The notes below the pieces were generated by a model. That model saw only the letters and a program-made list of their open reading frames with translations. It did no database searches and was not told where the DNA came from. Positions 33,464 to 42,222 of a stretch of 64,000 bases of DNA are shown here, piece after piece (the stretch's first letter is position 1; each line of letters opens with the position of its first letter). Origin of the DNA: Acidobacteria bacterium OLB17. Its GTDB lineage: Bacteria > Acidobacteriota > Blastocatellia > Pyrinomonadales > Pyrinomonadaceae. The position numbers were made by a program, and so were the translations under genes. The stretch spans positions 62,001 through 126,000 of the forward strand of contig LLEU01000010.1 of NCBI GenBank assembly GCA_001567505.1, given 5' to 3'.

Positions 33464-34249
33464 CTAGTTCGTTTGCGGCACGCCGCCGATCTGCGTAAGA
33501 AGTCCTCCATCGGCCGTCCAAACTGAGCCGGTCACGAACGATGAGTTCTCGTGTGCCAGAAAGACAGCAACTTCAGCGATCTCTCGCGGCTGTGCGATTC
33601 GGCCAAGCGGATGCATTCGATTGCAGGCGTCGTACACCGATCGCGGGTCCGGATCGAGCGACGCTGCCCATTCAAGCATCGGTGTATCCACAGTTCCGGG
33701 GCACACTGCATTTGCCCGAATGCGTTCCTTTGCAAAATCCATGGCGATCGACCGCGTAAGGCCGATGAGTGCATGCTTGCTTACCGTGTAGGCAAGTACG
33801 TTCTGCTGACTTGCAAGCGCCTGCACGGACGAGATGTTGACGATCGAACCGCTGCCCGCAGCTCGCAAGTACGGGATCGCTAAACGAGCTGCGTTCCAAG
33901 CTCCGTTCAAATTAACCCCGAGCACCTCATCCCACTGCTCATCGGTTGTGGTGACAGCCGTTCCATATCGCTGAATTCCGGCACTTACGATCAGCGAGTC
34001 GATCCGGCCGAATCTCTCGGCGGTCGCGGCGATCGCCTTCTCGAGATCTAGCAAATCGGAAACATCGGCCTTTGTGAACATGGCATCAGAGCCGGACGCG
34101 GTGATCGCTTCGCGGGCGGCATTGCCAGCATCTTCATCCCAGTCAATGATCGAAACGTTGCCGCCCCTCTCGGCGAGAATGCTGCAGGCCGCCTTTCCGA
34201 TACCGAGAGCGCCGCCAGTTACAACGATGGTCTTGCCGTCAAACCTCAT
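33464..34249 (-). CDS. Short-chain dehydrogenase/reductase (SDR)
   Basis: 261 residues. TGGALGIGKAA cofactor motif, Asp in IIDWDED (NAD preference), catalytic Ser in NISSVQA, YTVSKHAL (Tyr-x-x-x-Lys), and the PG-motif CPGTVDTP. Its start overlaps the symporter stop as ATGA, so it is translated with it. The likely job is oxidation of a sugar or sugar acid taken up by this locus, for example an aldose 1-dehydrogenase step; the substrate is unknown. Confidence 0.88.
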   Translation of the reverse strand: MRFDGKTIVVTGGALGIGKAACSILAERGGNVSIIDWDEDAGNAAREAITASGSDAMFTKADVSDLLDLEKAIAATAERFGRIDSLIVSAGIQRYGTAVTTTDEQWDEVLGVNLNGAWNAARLAIPYLRAAGSGSIVNISSVQALASQQNVLAYTVSKHALIGLTRSIAMDFAKERIRANAVCPGTVDTPMLEWAASLDPDPRSVYDACNRMHPLGRIAQPREIAEVAVFLAHENSSFVTGSVWTADGGLLTQIGGVPQTN

Positions 34250-36098
34250 TTATCCTCCGAAAATTCGATCCCGCCAGTCGCAAGGCCGATGTCGTCTTCA
34301 TCCGGGCCTCCTGCATCGGAGGCAGGCGGAAGGTGCTTGTACCAAGTGAAATAGAGAATGACCACGGTGAACGCCGTTAGCCCGATAAGGCTGAATGCGG
34401 CTATAAGCCGGTGTAGTATCAAGTAAAGCGTCGAAACATAGAGGGCCGTGATCCCAATAAGCGCGATCAATGTATTCACCAGGTCTCTGCGGAAAGGCGA
34501 TTGTTTCGTAAATCCGGGTTCCTCCGCCAGCACGGCCTCCCGCGGCGGCCCCCAGCTGCCTGCCGGCTGCACCTTGCGATAGAACACCTTTAGTGTCTCA
34601 ATGCTTGTCGGCTCAGTTAGAAGCGAGGCCCCGACCGTCACAATGAATGACGCAAGGGCGATCACTGGGAAACCGACATAGAGCGGCAGAGGTTCGTTCA
34701 GGTACGTCGTGTCCAGGACGACCTGGCCAAGCGAAAGGATCATACCGCCAAAAACTCCGGCCGCGTATCCCCATCCGTTAAGGCGCCACCAGTACCAACG
34801 AAGCACATTGGGCGGCAGAATGCCCGCCGCGAGCGTCCCAAAGATCCAGAGAAAAGCAGAATTGATCGACGTTCCAAAGACCGAGATGATAAGGCCGACA
34901 ACGATGAGCAACGCGGAGGAGAAGTAGCTGACGCGAACGAGCTTCTTTGCATCAGCGTCTGGGTTGATGTAACGCTGATAAACATCCTTTACGAGATAAG
35001 CTGCTCCCCCGTTGACCGTCGAGCTAAATGTTGCCAAAAACCCTGACAACAGCGCCGCAAGCATAAAGCCGACGAGGCCGACCGGCAGCATCGAACCGAT
35101 GATCAACGGGAGAGCAGTTTCCGGGTCTGCTCGCAGCTGCTGATCCAACGCGGCATTCCCGATCCCCATTATGGCCATGATCGCGATCGCCATCGCGAAC
35201 GGCCAACGGACCGTGTGTATCAAACCCCAGAGGGCACCAAGTTTCGAAGCGTCACGTTCATCCTTGGCTGCTAAGAAACGTTGGAAATCATAGAGCTGTT
35301 CGGGGCCGCTAAGGCAAAGCAAAAACCCCTTTAGCACCCAAACAGCCATTAGTGCCCCGAAGAGCGAGTAGTCCGTCCCGCCGGATATAACGCCTTGAAG
35401 GTCGGCCGGTGTCGCCGACGAAGGAATGATCTCCATCCAGGATGCGGGAACGAGCGTTGCGAATTTCGCCGCATCAAAATGGAGATAGCCAACGATCGCA
35501 AAAGCAATGGCGCCGGCACTCAATACGATAGTCTGTGCGATCTCGACCCTAACTATTCCGTGAAAGCCCCCGGCAACCACGTAGATGCCGGTGACACCCA
35601 GGATCAAGATCGCACATACCGTAGGCGAGAACGGCAGAAATATCGCGCCGAACTTGCCCATACCGATCGCTCCGTATCCAAGCAGAGCTGTTATCGTAAG
35701 AACCGCAAAAAGTGTATAGGAAAGCCTGGCAATATCGCCGGCACGGCCGGAACCGAAGCGTGTCATCATCCATTCGGCACCGGTCATCACGTCCGAGCGG
35801 CGGATCCATTTGCCCATATAGGCCAAATAAAAGGCCGTGATCGGAAAACCCCACAGCCAGTGAACCCACATTCCTTTCAAACCCAGAACGATGAACGTCG
35901 AAACGATCCACATAGTCCCGGTAATGTCGAAATAGGAAGATGAGCCCGACATTGCGAGAGCCCACCAGGCAGCTGCCTGCCGCCAAGAAAGTAGGATGAC
36001 ATTCCCTTAGCGGCACGACGCTTCATCGCGATACCAATGCTCATAATTGCCGCCAGGTAAAGAACGACGATGACTTGGTCGATGCCGGAAAGGTTCAT
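34246..36098 (-). pseudogene. Sodium:solute symporter (SSS family), interrupted by a single-base frameshift
   Basis: The gene begins at ATG 36098 (MNLSGIDQVIVVLYLAAI) and would encode about 617 residues with 13-14 transmembrane helices of the SSS/SGLT fold. The first 50 codons end in SSYFLGGRQLP and the remainder resumes in another frame at SGSSSYFDITGTMWI. Adding one base near 35966 restores the family sequence RQLPWWALAMSGSSSYFDITG (given here as RQLPWWALAMSG then SSSYFDITG), so one base is missing. The downstream frame alone (34246-35952) is open for 568 codons. Either an assembly error or a recent mutation. SSS members with this N-terminus carry sugars or sugar acids with Na+. A good promoter lies at 36346-36374. 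Confidence 0.85.
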
Positions 36099-36345
36099 TT
36101 GCCCAAATGGCCTCCGTGGATGACGGAAGCGATGCCTTTGTCCTGTGTGTTGTGAAAGCCTCCGGGTTGAGAGGCACAATCAATGCATTCTTTTGACGTG
36201 ATGTCGTGAACGCTGCAACGTTGTCGAAAGAAGTGAGCGTGCGACTTAATGGCCGCAATGGCGATCCGCTGAGTGAAGAGGTATCGACCTCATCCGCTGG
36301 GCCTGCGCAACATGCGATTCTTTCTCTTCGGCGTTGACTAAGTCA

Positions 36346-36374
36346 TTGATACACTAGTTCGCCGACTGTGTCAA
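36346..36374 (-). promoter_or_regulatory. Promoter of the symporter-led carbohydrate operon
   Basis: On the minus strand TTGACA (36374-36369), exactly 17 bases, and TATCAA (36351-36346). The predicted transcript starts near 36338 and has a leader of about 240 bases before the symporter ATG at 36098. The -35 is perfect and the -10 matches at 4 of 6. I see nothing convincing in the leader itself. Confidence 0.6.
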
Positions 36375-36390
36375 CAGCAAAATTACAAGT

Positions 36391-36400
36391 TCGTTAACGA
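36391..36400. promoter_or_regulatory. Palindrome TCGTTAACGA, possible operator
   Basis: A perfect 10-base palindrome just upstream of the -35 box of the symporter promoter and overlapping the end of the ROK regulator gene. ROK/NagC-type repressors bind AT-centred palindromes, so it may be the operator; this is only suggestive. Confidence 0.3.
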
Positions 36401-37602
36401 GAGCCCTGGTCGATCGCCAGCGTCGAGCCAAAACAGTTCTGGAGGGCAATAGGGATCGCACCGTACAAACTCGGGCGTTCGACACTGGCCGGGCGTATGG
36501 TGACGGGATCGGGCGAGACGAGGTATCGGCTACGTACCTTTTCGAGGATCACGGGTTCGATAATGGGCCAGGCAGCGGTAATGCGGCCGCCGATGACTAC
36601 GGTCTCCGGAAAGATCCCGTGAACGAGATTGCTTATTCCCTCGCCAAGGTATTCGGCGGTGATCTTCAAAGATTCGCGGGCCATCGCATCACCTTCATTT
36701 GCGAGAGCAACAAGGTCGTGGATAGTCACGAGCGGAGGCCCTTGTTTAGCCGTAACGCGATGGTAGCGTTCGATGGTCGCTCGTTCGGAAGCGAAGGTCT
36801 CCCAGCAGCCGCGTCTTCCGCACGAGCACAGCTCTCCGTTCGGATCGATGCTCATATGTCCGAATCCGCCGAGGCCGTGGCGTGAACCTACGTGCAGTTC
36901 GCCATTAATGATAAGTCCTGTGCCAAGCCCTTCGACAACGAGGACAAAAACGAGGTTCTTGACACCTGCTTCATTGATCGGCCCGTACCAGAATTCCGAG
37001 AACGCGGCGGAGTTTGCATCATTCTCGACAAAAACAGGCAGACGAAGACGTTTGGAGAGTATGTCGCGAACAGGTACGTTCTTCCATTCGAGATTTGGCG
37101 ATATCTCAATCGTCCCCGTTTCACGGTCGATCAGGCCGGGTACGCTGACGCCGATCCCGGCAAAGCGTGCCTTTGCATAGTTTGCTGCGATATGCCGTTC
37201 TATCTCGCTGCAAAGGCGGTCGAGGAACTTTTCCGGCTTGCCGGCGGTCGGGATACTCTTGCGTTTCAAAATGCGGCCGTTAAAATCGCTGACGGCAAAA
37301 ACCGTGTCTATGACGCCGATGTCGATCGCAAGAACGTAGAAGCTTTCGGCATTGATGTACAGGTACTTCGGCGGACGGCCACCGGTCGAAGGGCCCTCGG
37401 TTCCCTCGTGAACAAGACCGCCTTTGATCAAACGGTTAACGATGGCTGAGACTGTTCCTGCGCGCAGGCCAGTCTGTTTTGCAATGTCAGCGCGGGAGAT
37501 CGGCTGTTGCTCGCGGATCAGGTGGAGGAAAATGGTCTGGTTGATATCTCGGATATCATTGACCCCGACCATTCGAATGCTTGATCCGTTAATGCTGCTC
37601 AT
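36394..37602 (-). CDS. ROK-family transcriptional repressor (NagC/Mlc type)
   Basis: 402 residues. N-terminal winged helix-turn-helix (residues 15-75; SRADIAKQTGLRAGTVSAIV), then a ROK sugar-kinase-like domain with GIGVSVPGLID, VENDANSAAF and the zinc motif CSCGRRGCWE preceded by GFGHM. The phosphate-binding loop is weak (AIDIGVIDTVFAV), as in NagC/XylR-type regulators that bind a sugar but do not phosphorylate it. It sits between the KDG kinase gene and the carbohydrate operon and likely controls both; the inducer is unknown. Confidence 0.9.
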   Translation of the reverse strand: MSSINGSSIRMVGVNDIRDINQTIFLHLIREQQPISRADIAKQTGLRAGTVSAIVNRLIKGGLVHEGTEGPSTGGRPPKYLYINAESFYVLAIDIGVIDTVFAVSDFNGRILKRKSIPTAGKPEKFLDRLCSEIERHIAANYAKARFAGIGVSVPGLIDRETGTIEISPNLEWKNVPVRDILSKRLRLPVFVENDANSAAFSEFWYGPINEAGVKNLVFVLVVEGLGTGLIINGELHVGSRHGLGGFGHMSIDPNGELCSCGRRGCWETFASERATIERYHRVTAKQGPPLVTIHDLVALANEGDAMARESLKITAEYLGEGISNLVHGIFPETVVIGGRITAAWPIIEPVILEKVRSRYLVSPDPVTIRPASVERPSLYGAIPIALQNCFGSTLAIDQGSR

Positions 37603-37626
37603 AAACTATTCGACCTCGAAGAACTC

Positions 37627-38706
37627 TCAGCGCTTGATCTCGGCAGAACCAATGCCGATCAGGCGATCGATATCTGCGACCGTAGCGGTCGATGCGTCAC
37701 CCGGCGAGGCCATCGCAAGGACGGAGTTCGCGACCGCTACTTCGACGGAACGTTCCGGAGCAAGGCCTTCCAAAGCTCCGTAAATGATACCGGACGCGAA
37801 GGCGTCGCCGCTCCCAACCCTATCAAGGACTTTGACTCCCCGGAAACCGCGCGCAATGGAAACGACGCCGTTCGCAAATATCGCTCCGCCGACATTGTGC
37901 TCGGATGCATCTATTACGTCTCGCAGCGAAGTAGCCGCGACCTTTAGCGTCGAATGCCGATCGAGCATCGCTTTGGCCGCCGCCTCAAATTCCAGGGCCG
38001 AGAAACTGTCAAGCCGAGCGTCAAAGCCCTCGATCCCGAAAACGACATCCGCCTCGTCGAGCAAAGCGCTATTAAGTGTATTTGCCGCTTCGCGGCCTCC
38101 ACGCTCTTGCCAGAGCGATTCTCTATAATTCAAGTCGTAAGATACGATCGCACCGATCTTCCGAGCCGCCCGCATCGCATCCGCGGCGATCCGCGCGGTA
38201 CTGTCGGAAAGAGCGGCAAAAATACCTCCGGTATGAAACCATCTTGTCGAGTTCGACTCGAAGAATGCAGCCCAATCAATGTCATGTGGGCCCAGTCTTG
38301 AGATCGCGGTATTCGCTCGGTCGGAGCAGCCGACCGGAGATCGAGATCCGAAGCCGCGTTCCACAAAGTTCAATCCGTTCCGAACATTGCCGGAGATCCC
38401 GTCGGCATCACGCCATAGAATATTCGACGTGTCGACACCGCCTTCTGAGATAAGCGCCTCGACCAAGCGTCCGACAGGATTGTCCGCAAGGGCCGTAACG
38501 ACGGTCGTTCTTTTGCGGAAGCAGTGAGCGAGCGTCCGGGCAACGTTATACTCGCCGCCGCCTTCAAAGACGCGAAAAGAACGAGCAGTTTGGATCCGGT
38601 CTTCGCCAGGATCGAACCTTAGCATTACCTCACCAAGAGCAGTTAGATCCCAGCGATGGCCTTCCATTTTTTTTAAGTTGAGCATTTGCGCCGTTGGCCG
38701 CAGCAT
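37627..38706 (-). CDS. PfkB-family sugar kinase, 2-keto-3-deoxygluconate kinase type
   Basis: 359 residues from ATG 38706; internal Met at 38685 or 38667 are alternatives because no clear ribosome site is visible. PfkB/ribokinase fold: TALGEVMLRFDP, GGGEYNVARTLA, and the catalytic DRVGSGDAFASG with the base Asp. The G-E-Y-N-V pattern and LRFDP start are typical of KdgK. It phosphorylates 2-keto-3-deoxygluconate to KDPG, the substrate of the aldolase encoded 120 bases away on the other strand. It precedes the ROK gene by 24 bases. Confidence 0.83.
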   Translation of the reverse strand: MLRPTAQMLNLKKMEGHRWDLTALGEVMLRFDPGEDRIQTARSFRVFEGGGEYNVARTLAHCFRKRTTVVTALADNPVGRLVEALISEGGVDTSNILWRDADGISGNVRNGLNFVERGFGSRSPVGCSDRANTAISRLGPHDIDWAAFFESNSTRWFHTGGIFAALSDSTARIAADAMRAARKIGAIVSYDLNYRESLWQERGGREAANTLNSALLDEADVVFGIEGFDARLDSFSALEFEAAAKAMLDRHSTLKVAATSLRDVIDASEHNVGGAIFANGVVSIARGFRGVKVLDRVGSGDAFASGIIYGALEGLAPERSVEVAVANSVLAMASPGDASTATVADIDRLIGIGSAEIKR

Positions 38707-38800
38707 TCGAAACTACTAGCTGAGATTAAATTGAAATGCGACAATTCGCAATATCGCAAGCGCGATGCGGGCGATTTTCGTAGAGTCTTGCTGACTCTCT

Positions 38801-38806
38801 TATAAT
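38801..38806 (+). promoter_or_regulatory. TATAAT -10 element for the aldolase gene
   Basis: Perfect TATAAT 22 bases before the aldolase ATG. No good -35 at 16-18 bases upstream (TCGTAG), which suggests an activator-dependent promoter. The predicted leader is only about 15 bases and has no clear ribosome binding site. Confidence 0.4.
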
Positions 38807-38827
38807 ACACATGCCCAAGACTTTCTC

Positions 38828-39475
38828 ATGACTAAAGAAGAAGTTATTTTCCGCATTTCGGCGAGCGGGATCATTCCGGTTATAAGGGCGGCCTCTGCGA
38901 ATGAGGCTAGGCGCGCCATTGATGCGATCTACGAGGGTGGAATTGATACGATCGAGGTAACGCTGACGGTTCCCGATGCTGTCGATCTTATTGAGACGCT
39001 ATGCAGCTCAGTGCCTGAGGTCCTTATCGGTGCCGGAACCGTATTGACTCCCGAAGATGCTGGACGATGCATCGATGCCGGAGCACGTTTCATCATAAGC
39101 CCCTCGACCAATTTCGATGTGATTCGAATCTGCAATGAACGCCAGACGGTCGTTATGCCGGGTGCATTGACCCCAACGGAGGTCGTATCGGCGGTCGATT
39201 CGGGAGCGGACGTTGTTAAGGTGTTTCCGGTAGGTGCTGTCGGCGGCGCTAGGTATATACGGTCACTTCGGGCCCCGCTTCCAAATATTCGGTTTGTCCC
39301 GACCGGCGGAGTGACAATAGAGACGGCGCCGGAGTTTATCACGGCCGGCGCGCTTGCCGTCGGCCTTGGTTCCGACCTTGTTGATCTCGAAGCGATCCGA
39401 GGCGGCCGCGCATACGAGGTGACCGCGAACGCAAAGCGTGCAAAAGGCCTCGTGGCCGAGGCCCGTCGAACTTGA
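38828..39475 (+). CDS. eda: 2-dehydro-3-deoxy-phosphogluconate (KDPG) aldolase
   Basis: 215 residues, normal length. Class I aldolase with Schiff-base Lys131 (VVKVFPVGAVGG), catalytic Glu43 (TIEVTLT) and phosphate-binding Arg20 (IIPVIR) plus PTGGV near the end. It splits KDPG to pyruvate and glyceraldehyde-3-phosphate, the last step of the Entner-Doudoroff and uronate pathways. Divergent from the KDG kinase gene, and thus the natural partner of that enzyme. Confidence 0.93.
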   Translation: MTKEEVIFRISASGIIPVIRAASANEARRAIDAIYEGGIDTIEVTLTVPDAVDLIETLCSSVPEVLIGAGTVLTPEDAGRCIDAGARFIISPSTNFDVIRICNERQTVVMPGALTPTEVVSAVDSGADVVKVFPVGAVGGARYIRSLRAPLPNIRFVPTGGVTIETAPEFITAGALAVGLGSDLVDLEAIRGGRAYEVTANAKRAKGLVAEARRT

Positions 39476-39477
39476 GC

Positions 39478-40530
39478 CTAATGGAGGGCCTTGTTAATGC
39501 TCTCGAGCACTTTGCTTCCGGGGCATAGTCGGCCCTGGTCGATCTGGTTCAGCGGCGTCTCTGACGTATTAAGCGTTGTGTGGAGGTCAGTAGAGTCTTC
39601 ATTGATATAGAGAAGGCCTGTAAGGACTTCCTGGCGTTTTCTTGCGTTATAAAGAGCTGTGATGGCAGACAGACGGTCGTGCGGATCCCAATCTTTCGCG
39701 AGCTTGTGAAGATAGATCTTCGATCCGTCGTGCATCAAAAGGTCCTGAACGCTTCCGGCCTCATACGTGGTCAGGATCTCCGTCGATAGAGGAACAAAAT
39801 CGACCAATCCCGCAACCTCCATATGCTCGCGCACGTAATCGTATGACTTTGTCGATCCGGGGTTGTTGTTAAAAGTAACGCATGGGCTTATAACATTAAG
39901 CAAAGCAAAACCGTTGTGCAGCATTGCTGCTTTCATAAGGGGGACGAGTTGTTCCTTGTCGCCCGAGAAGCTCTGTGCGACAAAAGTAGCGCCTAGCTCG
40001 ATCGCCAGGCCCGCAAGGTCGATCGCTTCGAATGGATTCACGCTTCCCGCCTTGCTCTTCGAGCCGAGGTCGGCAGTCGCCGAATCCTGGCCTTTCGTGA
40101 GGCCGTAGCAGCCATTATTCATCACGAGATAGACCATCTTCAGATTTCGCCTGATCGCGTGGACGAACTGCCCCATTCCGATCGACGCCGTATCGCCGTC
40201 ACCTGAGACGCCAAAGTAGATCAGGTCACGATTTGCCAAATAAGCCCCGGTCGCAACCGACGGCATTCTTCCATGAACCGAATTAAAGCCATGCGAATTC
40301 GACAGGAAGTACGCAGGAGATTTCGACGAGCAGCCGATGCCGGATAATTTCGCGACCTTGTGCGGCTCGATGTTAAGTTCCCAGCAAGCTGCGACGATCG
40401 CTGCATTGATCGAGTCGTGGCCGCAGCCGGCACACAACGTGCTGAGATTACCTTCGTAATAATCGACCGTGAATCCAAGGTCATTAGTCGGCAATGCGGG
40501 ATGCCGAAATTTCGATTTGATGTAGGTCAT
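39478..40530 (-). CDS. 2-oxoacid:ferredoxin oxidoreductase, beta subunit (KorB type)
   Basis: 350 residues. The TPP-binding beta subunit: CAGCGHDSI, SGIGCSSKSPAYF, GVSGDGDTASIGM and MNNGCYGLTKGQ. The C-terminus (RLCPGSKVLESINKAL) matches 2-oxoglutarate:ferredoxin oxidoreductase beta subunits. It decarboxylates 2-oxoglutarate or pyruvate to the acyl-CoA and reduces ferredoxin. The matching alpha/gamma gene lies on the same strand but 3.5 kb upstream, separated by three other genes. The stop is 2 bases from the convergent aldolase stop. Confidence 0.9.
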   Translation of the reverse strand: MTYIKSKFRHPALPTNDLGFTVDYYEGNLSTLCAGCGHDSINAAIVAACWELNIEPHKVAKLSGIGCSSKSPAYFLSNSHGFNSVHGRMPSVATGAYLANRDLIYFGVSGDGDTASIGMGQFVHAIRRNLKMVYLVMNNGCYGLTKGQDSATADLGSKSKAGSVNPFEAIDLAGLAIELGATFVAQSFSGDKEQLVPLMKAAMLHNGFALLNVISPCVTFNNNPGSTKSYDYVREHMEVAGLVDFVPLSTEILTTYEAGSVQDLLMHDGSKIYLHKLAKDWDPHDRLSAITALYNARKRQEVLTGLLYINEDSTDLHTTLNTSETPLNQIDQGRLCPGSKVLESINKALH

Positions 40531-40688
40531 ATTTGGCTAAGATCGACAAAGCTATTTTACCACGCAACTCAGTTCCGCAAAAGATATTCGCAGACCTCGG
40601 TTGCGAATTTCCAGGTGCTTATCCCCGGACAAAAATGGCCGTTCGGATCGCTCCGAACAGCCTCAATTTGTCGCACTCCGGCCGACGC

Positions 40689-41735
40689 CTATGCACCGGG
40701 AATAGGCAGGGACTCGAACATAAATGCGAGTTTCCAGGCATCGCCTTCCTTCACATAGAACGCGGCGGTGTGTACGGGGCCGTTCTTCTGGCCATCACAC
40801 ATCCCGTCCGCTGAACCCGTGCCCGTCAGGATCTCAACGGTTGGCGAAACGGCTGATGCGAATGCATCCGTAAAGGAGGTCTTAGTGATGCCGTCGCATT
40901 TCATATCCGACGTCCAGAGTTTGATGACCGATGCCTGGCCGGCGTGCCAACCGCCGCCTGGATCCGCGAACGCAAGGTCTTTGGTAGTGTTGGCCTCGAA
41001 CCATTTCGCATCCTTGTTCCTGAACGCTTCCCAACCGGCAGAATGAAGTTTGCCGAGAGCTTCTGTGTTCGCATCCGGCTTCGCCTCTGCTGGTTTCTCT
41101 TTGTTCTCAGCGGGTGCGTCTGCCTTTTTGTCCTCTTTCGTGCTTGGTTCTGCTTTTGGTTCCTCTTTCTTCGGCTCTTCTTTCTTTTCGGCCGGCGGAA
41201 CCGCACCCGTCTCGGCCGGCGCGGTCAGAATTGGGTTTTCGCCGTGGAAAACGCCTTTCCACTTATCGCCGTCACGGACATACACGCTTACTGCACGAAC
41301 CGGGCTCGGGATCTTCATGCTCTTACCGTCCGGGCCTGCACAAGTGCCGTCAAAGGTCCCCTTATAGCTCACCGCGTAAGTGTTGTCGTCGATCCTTGAC
41401 ACCTGCGCCTCGCTTAGGGCCTTGGATTTGATGTCGCATTTGGTCTCGCTCACCATCTTTGCGATGTCGGCCTTTCCGCTGCGATGTCCGTTCCAAAAGT
41501 CAACATATTTGTCGGAGAGGTTCGCCTCAAAGAATTTGCCATCGGCCTTTGCCCAAGCGTCGAGAAATTGCTGATCGATCGCAAGGAGAGCGTCAGCCGT
41601 TGGCGCGGCGGGCTGGGACTTTGTTGTATTTGCATTAGCGCTATTGTTGGCCGTTGTGTTGCCGGCCGGAGCTCCGCAAGCTGACAATCCTAAGGCCGCA
41701 GCGGCTAGGATGATCGCTAAACTCGAACGTTTCAT
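40689..41735 (-). CDS. Lipoprotein with two SnoaL/DUF4440-like domains
   Basis: 348 residues. Signal peptide with lipobox LSAC (Cys20), then an Asn/Ala-rich linker. Two similar domains of about 120 residues follow (LLAIDQQFLDAWAKADGKFF and LGKLHSAGWEAFRNKDAKWF), each ending in a Cys pair and a YVRDGDKWK / YVKEGDAWK strand, the mark of NTF2-like DUF4440 domains. They are joined by a Lys/Glu/Pro-rich linker of about 60 residues. Function unknown; probably periplasmic and binding a small ligand. It has its own promoter at 41837-41864. Confidence 0.8.
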   Translation of the reverse strand: MKRSSLAIILAAAALGLSACGAPAGNTTANNSANANTTKSQPAAPTADALLAIDQQFLDAWAKADGKFFEANLSDKYVDFWNGHRSGKADIAKMVSETKCDIKSKALSEAQVSRIDDNTYAVSYKGTFDGTCAGPDGKSMKIPSPVRAVSVYVRDGDKWKGVFHGENPILTAPAETGAVPPAEKKEEPKKEEPKAEPSTKEDKKADAPAENKEKPAEAKPDANTEALGKLHSAGWEAFRNKDAKWFEANTTKDLAFADPGGGWHAGQASVIKLWTSDMKCDGITKTSFTDAFASAVSPTVEILTGTGSADGMCDGQKNGPVHTAAFYVKEGDAWKLAFMFESLPIPGA

Positions 41736-42222
41736 AAATTGGTCACCTCAAAGTTGATCTTGAACAATCTTTGCCTGCAAACCTCAAAGATCGAGGGCCG
41801 CCGGCCGTTACCATTTTGTGCGGGAAGTTGGACTAAAGAATACACCCATCCTATCCAATGTCAAGGCATAAACGGGCGTACTTCAGCTCAGGTTCGGCCT
41901 GAAGAATAAGGAGCTATTCTCGGCCATCTTAAGGCAGTGGTCCGGGCGAAAAAAGGACGGCTCCTGAACCCGAACATCTCTCGTGATCGCAATACGCCAG
42001 CCAATTCAGAAATCGAGGTGCGAATTCAACGCCTCCGTGTTGTACAATAGTTCCATCGACGCATTCCCCTTTGTCCGCGTTTTCCGTAAGCACGGCCCGG
42101 GCAGCCAGCGATTCGATCACTATCGGAAACCATTAGCTCTAAACGGCTTGGGCAGTAGGCCGGAAAATCGGGGGCACGCAAACATCGTAGTCTGCACAGG
42201 CGATGCCCCTAAGCGAGGACTA
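41736..42222. other. 487-base gene-poor stretch
   Basis: It holds a promoter for the lipoprotein (41837-41864, minus strand). The frame of the radical SAM gene is open upstream to 41983, but that extension has no ribosome site or recognisable family sequence. I see no RNA gene or other coding signal. Confidence 0.5.
41837..41864 (-). promoter_or_regulatory. Promoter of the DUF4440-like lipoprotein gene
   Basis: Minus strand: TTGACA (41864-41859), 16 bases, TATTCT (41842-41837). The predicted leader is about 95 bases. The -35 is perfect and the -10 matches at 4 of 6. Confidence 0.5.

Noticed and set aside
40514..40529. TTTGA-N6-TCATA at the korB start codon as a fourth Crp-type site
   Set aside because: One half-site is mismatched and it lies inside the start of the coding region, so it is likely a coincidence.
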